From assembly GCA_903919925.1 (NCBI GenBank), contig CAIXKO010000066.1, positions 1-47,897 on the forward strand: a stretch of 47,897 nt of DNA, given 5' to 3'. Origin of the DNA: an uncultured Bacteroidota bacterium (GTDB lineage: Bacteria > Bacteroidota > Bacteroidia > Bacteroidales > UBA12481). How positions within the stretch are numbered: position 1 is the stretch's first letter; each line of letters opens with the position of its first letter. Below the pieces are notes generated by a model that did no database searches, was not told the origin of the DNA, and was given only the letters and a program-made list of their open reading frames with translations. Of the stretch, positions 44,299 to 47,897 are shown piece after piece. Made by a program: the position numbers and the translations under genes.

Positions 44299-45425
44299 GG
44301 TTTTGGATTTTTTATGACCTCAAACAACGGTTGTAATGACCCAACAATCGTTACCGGACAACCAACAGGTACAATCCGGTATATTGATTCCATATCATCA
44401 TTGGAAAACGCTATGCAGCCTTCGGTCCAATTAACTCCCTTGCCACCATCCCCGTGGATCTCAATCAGCCCGCCGATTCTGGCATGGCGGGGGAGCGTTT
44501 TGTCCTTGATCTCACTCTGAAATCGCTGCTTATCTTCATCATTCGGGTAATTTAATAAAAGAGCTTTAAAATACCTCGTTTGCTGTCCGTCTTTTTTCTT
44601 GGTAATCTTGTATTTCCCTTCCGGAGTGGCCTTGTCTCCTGAATATCGTTTTTCTCCGATCCAATTCTTACCAAGTTCCACAGGATAGCTTGTTTTGAGC
44701 TTTCCTGAATTGTAGAGAAAACATTTCCCGGCAAATTTGTCAATAACTATTGCGTAAGATTGACTCTGAGCCGATTCACGGATCGTTTGATCCGCCCACC
44801 TTTTCCACATAGGCAGGTTTGAAAAATAATCATCGAGCAGGTTTTTTGTGTGACGTGCAACCTCCGAAAGATCGAATTTGGCCAGCTCAAGCTTGCTGCG
44901 ACTTTCTTTAAAGTTCTTTTGTTCCAGGTTAAGCTCTGCCTCACGAAGAAGTATAATACCCCTGGAATATTTCTTATTAATGATAGCTGGCAGGGGCAAC
45001 CGGCTGTATAATTGCTCTATCTGCGCGGTATCCCTTTTTACTGCTGCCAAATCCCGTTCCAGCGAACTTACGAAATCATTGGTGTTTTGGCTGGCAATTT
45101 TAGGACTTGCTAAAGCTTCCTGCTCAGCCCGGACAGCAAAGGTCCGTGATTTTGTATAGTTCCTGCTTAATATAAACCTTTCATTCTCTGCTTTCCAGAA
45201 AACCATTGCGGAATCATACAAACTCTCAGCCTCAATAAGCGAAGGTGGAATAAAATCCTTTTCAATGGTCTTGCGTGCTTCAGCAATGGCCACCCTGGCT
45301 TTACCCAGTTCCTTTTCCGGTGGTTCCGGTGTTCCCCAGTAGAATACACCAAAAACACATAATGGCAAGGAAGCCAGGAAGACTATGATAAAAACCTTGA
45401 CTTTCTTTTTTAATTTTCTTGCCAT
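44295..45425 (-). CDS. Membrane-anchored L,D-transpeptidase with long helical periplasmic domain
   Basis: A 376-residue transpeptidase. A basic N-terminus and one membrane segment (about 10-30) lead to a long helical stretch (about 36-215: EKELGKARVAIAEARKTIEK, RNYTKSRTFAVRAEQEALAS, REAELNLEQKNFKESRSKLE). The YkuD domain begins near 222 (SYAIVIDKFAGKCFLYNSGK). Catalytic residues are His324 (IEIHGDGG) and Cys337 in NWTEGCIAF, with Glu335 where many family members have His; such variation before the Gly-Cys is known in the family. The helical part resembles in pattern the lipoprotein encoded just upstream. A terminator lies between the two genes, so this operon may depend on readthrough. Confidence 0.9.
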   Translation of the reverse strand: MARKLKKKVKVFIIVFLASLPLCVFGVFYWGTPEPPEKELGKARVAIAEARKTIEKDFIPPSLIEAESLYDSAMVFWKAENERFILSRNYTKSRTFAVRAEQEALASPKIASQNTNDFVSSLERDLAAVKRDTAQIEQLYSRLPLPAIINKKYSRGIILLREAELNLEQKNFKESRSKLELAKFDLSEVARHTKNLLDDYFSNLPMWKRWADQTIRESAQSQSYAIVIDKFAGKCFLYNSGKLKTSYPVELGKNWIGEKRYSGDKATPEGKYKITKKKDGQQTRYFKALLLNYPNDEDKQRFQSEIKDKTLPRHARIGGLIEIHGDGGKGVNWTEGCIAFSNDDMESIYRIVPVGCPVTIVGSLQPLFEVIKNPKP

Positions 45426-45438
45426 GCTGCTTTTATTT

Positions 45439-45471
45439 AAAAAACCCCGGAACCATGATATGATTCCGGGG
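45439..45471 (-). terminator. Intrinsic terminator/attenuator between lipoprotein and L,D-transpeptidase genes
   Basis: On the minus strand CCCCGGAA pairs with TTCCGGGG, and the inner bases extend the stem (G-U wobble, then CAT/ATG) to about 12 bp with a 3-base loop. TTTTTT follows directly (45444-45439). It lies 35 bases after the lipoprotein stop and 13 bases before the transpeptidase ATG. Confidence 0.88.
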
Positions 45472-45505
45472 CTTTAAAGATCTTAGTTTTCCTTAAAAGG
45501 ATTTA

Positions 45506-46117
45506 CTATTTTTTCTTAGCTTTTGCAGCTGGTTTTACTTTTGCCATTACTTCAGTCAGCTCAGTATTGATGCTGGTAGCTTTATCTTTCAGAGCTTTAG
45601 CCTGATTCAGAGCGTTGATGATGTCATCACTTGCAAATTTTGTGTTAACTTCTCCAACCTGAGTTTCAATGCTGGTCAAGTCAGCTGTGATAGCTTCCAA
45701 AGCAGCTTTGCCTTCTTTTCCTTTTGGAGCTTTAGCAAGCATCTCTTTGTTGGCGGTCATTAATGTGGCAACCTCAGCAAGGGTAGCGGTGCATTCCTGC
45801 TTCATCTGCTCTTTTTTAGCAACAGCATTTGCAGCAACAGTCTTAGCCATCTCAGTAGTAGCAGTTAATTTAACTACTTCTTTCTTGTAGTTTTTGAAGA
45901 GTTTTGATTTGGCTTTTTCAACAGCGGCCAATACAGTGTTCAGTGAATCTTGCAGTGCATTGAATTCCGATGCAACATACAAATTTGCCTGAGCGGTTTT
46001 AGCAGCTTCAACTGCAGCATTTGCAGCATCAACTTCAACTTGTGGATATTTCTGGCAACTAGCAAAAACAAGAGCCATACCCACGATAACAATACCTGAT
46101 AAAAGTTTGATTTTCAT
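45506..46117 (-). CDS. Alanine/lysine-rich helical lipoprotein (possible peptidoglycan tether)
   Basis: A 203-residue lipoprotein: MKIKLLSGIVIVGMALVFAS followed by Cys21. The mature chain is almost fully helical, rich in Ala, Lys, Glu and Thr and poor in aromatics (DAANAAVEAAKTAQANLYVA, LNTVLAAVEKAKSKLFKNYK, NQAKALKDKATSINTELTEV), which suggests coiled coil. It ends VKPAAKAKKK. GGAGGA stands 6 bases before the ATG, a strong ribosome site for this phylum, and the gene has its own terminator, so I expect high expression. Helical lipoprotein, terminal lysines and L,D-transpeptidase neighbours recall Braun's Lpp, but there is no sequence similarity to claim. A DUF4398-like relation is possible. 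Confidence 0.85.
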   Translation of the reverse strand: MKIKLLSGIVIVGMALVFASCQKYPQVEVDAANAAVEAAKTAQANLYVASEFNALQDSLNTVLAAVEKAKSKLFKNYKKEVVKLTATTEMAKTVAANAVAKKEQMKQECTATLAEVATLMTANKEMLAKAPKGKEGKAALEAITADLTSIETQVGEVNTKFASDDIINALNQAKALKDKATSINTELTEVMAKVKPAAKAKKK

Positions 46118-46259
46118 TTTAAATCCTCCGTTAAAGATTTTAAGATAATAGATAATTAAAATTTTTCTTAGATTTCATTTGGGTTTCGCCGGCCTGAGTG
46201 GTCATTGAACAAAATAAGAAGCTATTTATTTTCGTCATATCAGCCTTTGAAATTCGCTA

Positions 46260-46267
46260 CAAAGGTA
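46260..46267 (-). promoter_or_regulatory. Putative -7 box for the lipoprotein gene
   Basis: The minus strand reads TACCTTTG, a perfect TAnnTTTG, 142 bases upstream of the ATG. The implied leader of about 135 bases is long and AT-rich. No clear -33 element was seen. The rest of the 264-base gap up to 46381 holds nothing I recognise. Confidence 0.35.
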
Positions 46268-46381
46268 ATACTAATTTAATTCGTTGTATATTATTTGTAA
46301 TATTTTTTTTGCTAATTGTTAAGTGGCTAACAAATAAATATTTAGATTCAAATAAACGGGGTGAAAACCTTCCTGAAATGC

Positions 46382-47644
46382 TTAAATTCTCCCTTCCAGA
46401 TTAAACCTGACCTTTATCTTTTCTCCGTTTCTATCTACTTTTAACATCACAGCACGTCCATTTTCACCATATAAAATACTGTTTATCTCATCAAGGTTGA
46501 GATTGAACGCCGGAACATAATTGATATACTCAATAATATCGCCCGGCTTTAGTCCTGCTTTATCTGCCGGTGAACCCGCAATTATACTAAAAAGTGAATA
46601 TACCGGAACCAATGGATCAGGTTTCTCCACATCCATGCCGCTCCTGTTATAGGTGAAGGGCGCTTTGTACCACTTATTTGGCTTTAAGTAAAGAGCAGAA
46701 CCCTGAAAATCGAATATCACACTGAACCTTCTTAATATGTCATTTCCAAGACTGCCATGCCGGTCGGCATTAAGCGTTAATCCTGCAACAGAACAGGAAT
46801 CAGGGTAGGATACTAACGGCCGGCGGAATGTGAAAGGTCCGATCTCTACTTTCTTTACCCTTCCGTTAACTCCTGAAATAGTGCCGTTCAATCCCTGTCC
46901 AAGCAATGATCTTACCGTTTTCTGAGGAATCACGATTGCAGAATCAGCGATTGGTGCAATCCACATCGATAAGCTGGCACCCGTGTCAATCAGCAATTTA
47001 ACTGTAAGCCTGCTGTCGTTTTCCTGTGTTATATCAACATCAATAAAGGCTTTACCGTTTGATATGTTTATTGGAATTTTTGAGAATGACCGTGTCCGCT
47101 TTTTAAAATTGAATTGTGACCGGTCATACATGGTTATCTCTTTGTTTACCGGATCAATGCCGATAACAAAGTTCTCAAACAGATCTGATCCAACAAGCCC
47201 GTGAACCCTTATGCCTAGCTGACGGGAAAGCTCAAACTGATCAGTAGTCAGAATAAAAAGATCCATTTCACTTCCCGTAATTCCTGAATCCGGATCATCC
47301 CCTAATCCAATATTAATCAGATTCCCTTTTGAATAATAAGCCTCAATCGGAGTCCCGTCACCCAAACCACCAACCTGAATCCTGCGCGCTGAAATCAAAG
47401 TGATAGAATCGGCTTCTGTTAGACCGGTGATTATGGTGTTGCTGATCCCGGAATCCAAAACAAGTTGAAGAACAGAAGAGTAGTTGATTCGCATCGGTAT
47501 CACAATCAGGTTTTGAGAAAGCTCAAATGACAAACTGAGCTTTTCACTGCCTGCATCTTTGAAACGGTAATTAGATTGGCCGGTCAGGGTTAATACCTGA
47601 CAAAACAGAAAGAATGCTATGATTGCGAATTGATGATAGCCCAT
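46382..47644 (-). CDS. Exported retropepsin-like aspartyl protease with PDZ domain
   Basis: A 420-residue exported protein with a signal peptide (about 1-22, ending TLTGQ). It has two aspartic-protease half-sites: Asp64 in LVLDSGISNT and Asp220 in LLIDTGASLS. Each is followed by a strand-loop with hydrophobic-Gly signatures (VHGLVGSDLFENFVIG; LGNDILRRFSVIFDF), so one chain could form a whole active site, as in pepsin. A PDZ domain ends the protein (about 335-415: YSLFSIIAGSPADKAGLKPG, DIIEYINYVPAFN). Family members are annotated as aspartyl proteases in Bacteroidota, but substrates are generally unknown. Confidence 0.88.
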   Translation of the reverse strand: MGYHQFAIIAFFLFCQVLTLTGQSNYRFKDAGSEKLSLSFELSQNLIVIPMRINYSSVLQLVLDSGISNTIITGLTEADSITLISARRIQVGGLGDGTPIEAYYSKGNLINIGLGDDPDSGITGSEMDLFILTTDQFELSRQLGIRVHGLVGSDLFENFVIGIDPVNKEITMYDRSQFNFKKRTRSFSKIPINISNGKAFIDVDITQENDSRLTVKLLIDTGASLSMWIAPIADSAIVIPQKTVRSLLGQGLNGTISGVNGRVKKVEIGPFTFRRPLVSYPDSCSVAGLTLNADRHGSLGNDILRRFSVIFDFQGSALYLKPNKWYKAPFTYNRSGMDVEKPDPLVPVYSLFSIIAGSPADKAGLKPGDIIEYINYVPAFNLNLDEINSILYGENGRAVMLKVDRNGEKIKVRFNLEGRI

Positions 47645-47729
47645 GGAATAATTTCCTGCCCTAAATTAGAGATTAATCAGGATCTTTCTAAAGGATACGC
47701 CAACTGTTTTACGTCCGGGATATTAGCTT

Positions 47730-47897
47730 TCATAACTGCACCTCCAAACTAATTCCCGGTAAGGATTGGTAACCGGTACCGTTGATAAAAATTAACAGCT
47801 CAGATTGGGTTTGGTCATTTATTATGATGCTCGTGGTTGAAATTGACACCAATAGAACATGATCCCTGAAATGAATGGTGAACGATAACGATTTCCA
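47730..47897 (-). CDS. C-terminal end of a probable GH65 glycoside phosphorylase (partial)
   Basis: An open frame enters from the window edge and stops at 47730 after 55 residues. The sequence WKSLSFTIHFRDHVLLVSIS, then TSIIINDQTQ, LLIFINGTGYQ and LEVQL, has the beta pattern of the C-terminal domain of GH65 maltose, trehalose or kojibiose phosphorylases (W-x-x-LxFxIxFR, then strands ending in a G-x-x-Y turn). Such enzymes split disaccharides with phosphate. The nearby GH13 pair would supply maltose-type sugars. Only the tail is visible, so the family call is tentative. Confidence 0.5.
   Translation of the reverse strand, partial: WKSLSFTIHFRDHVLLVSISTTSIIINDQTQSELLIFINGTGYQSLPGISLEVQL

Noticed and set aside
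47677..47733. 18-codon ORF (MKANIPDVKQ...) overlapping the stop of the GH65-like frame
   Set aside because: Very short, no recognisable domain and no ribosome site of note beyond the overlap; chance reading frame is likelier.
1..47897. CRISPR arrays, tRNA or rRNA genes, insertion sequences, prophage or conjugative genes
   Set aside because: I looked for spaced repeats, tRNA-like cloverleafs, transposase motifs and terminal inverted repeats and saw none.

Overview
This 47.9 kb window looks like an ordinary chromosomal stretch of a Bacteroidota bacterium, probably a heterotrophic Bacteroidales/Marinilabiliales-like lineage (inference). The evidence is a SusC/RagA receptor, a secretion tail of the type IX system on an esterase, fused FtcD, a long NusB, a PUR-domain protein, DUF1573 and DUF5606-type proteins, and repeated promoter boxes of the Bacteroidota type TAnnTTTG. 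I saw no tRNA, rRNA, CRISPR array, insertion sequence or phage gene. No stretch over 300 bases lacks a gene.

Layout. Positions 1-2850 hold a SusC receptor (minus strand, cut by the window edge). Positions 3020-13244 hold a tight minus-strand run: ftsK, lolA-like, a DUF819 permease, a T9SS-tailed esterase, an M24 Xaa-Pro aminopeptidase, hutI and ftcD. Positions 13345-15338 are a plus-strand pair, carbamate kinase and ornithine carbamoyltransferase, able to take citrulline to ornithine, CO2 and ammonia with ATP gain. A LysM plus periplasmic-binding-fold protein and a secreted M28 peptidase are divergent at 17.1 kb. Positions 18737-22158 carry phoH, purC and a DASS-family anion symporter. At 22294-23893 are a DUF62 SAM hydrolase and mazG. 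Positions 24062-28446 are a seven-gene minus-strand housekeeping run (nusB, DUF1573, yajC, ybbR-like, coaE, TerB-DnaJ, DUF5606). The plus strand then has a PUR protein, a GNAT-like protein and a large secreted barrel-plus-SUMF1 protein. An AT-hook protein faces away from purL at 34.3 kb. Two exported GH13 amylases and a GMC oxidoreductase lie at 38-43 kb. A cell-envelope cluster fills 42.8-46.1 kb, followed by an aspartyl protease/PDZ protein and the tail of a probable GH65 phosphorylase.

How the genes work together. Peptidases, hutI/ftcD and the citrulline pair suggest growth on peptides and amino acids. SusC, the GH13 enzymes and the GH65 tail suggest alpha-glucan use.

The most interesting region is 42774-46117. 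It encodes an abundant-looking, coiled-coil, lysine-ended lipoprotein with a strong ribosome site and its own terminator. It is followed by two membrane-anchored L,D-transpeptidases and a third protein that reads as an L,D-transpeptidase fold whose catalytic His and Cys are gone. This resembles in logic the Braun lipoprotein/Ldt system of enterobacteria and may be an outer-membrane-to-peptidoglycan tether of Bacteroidota. That role is inference.

Other unusual items are an AT-hook protein with six hooks between two globular ends, a 14-bp tandem repeat that itself builds a promoter, and a perfect 14-bp inverted repeat between the AT-hook gene and purL.
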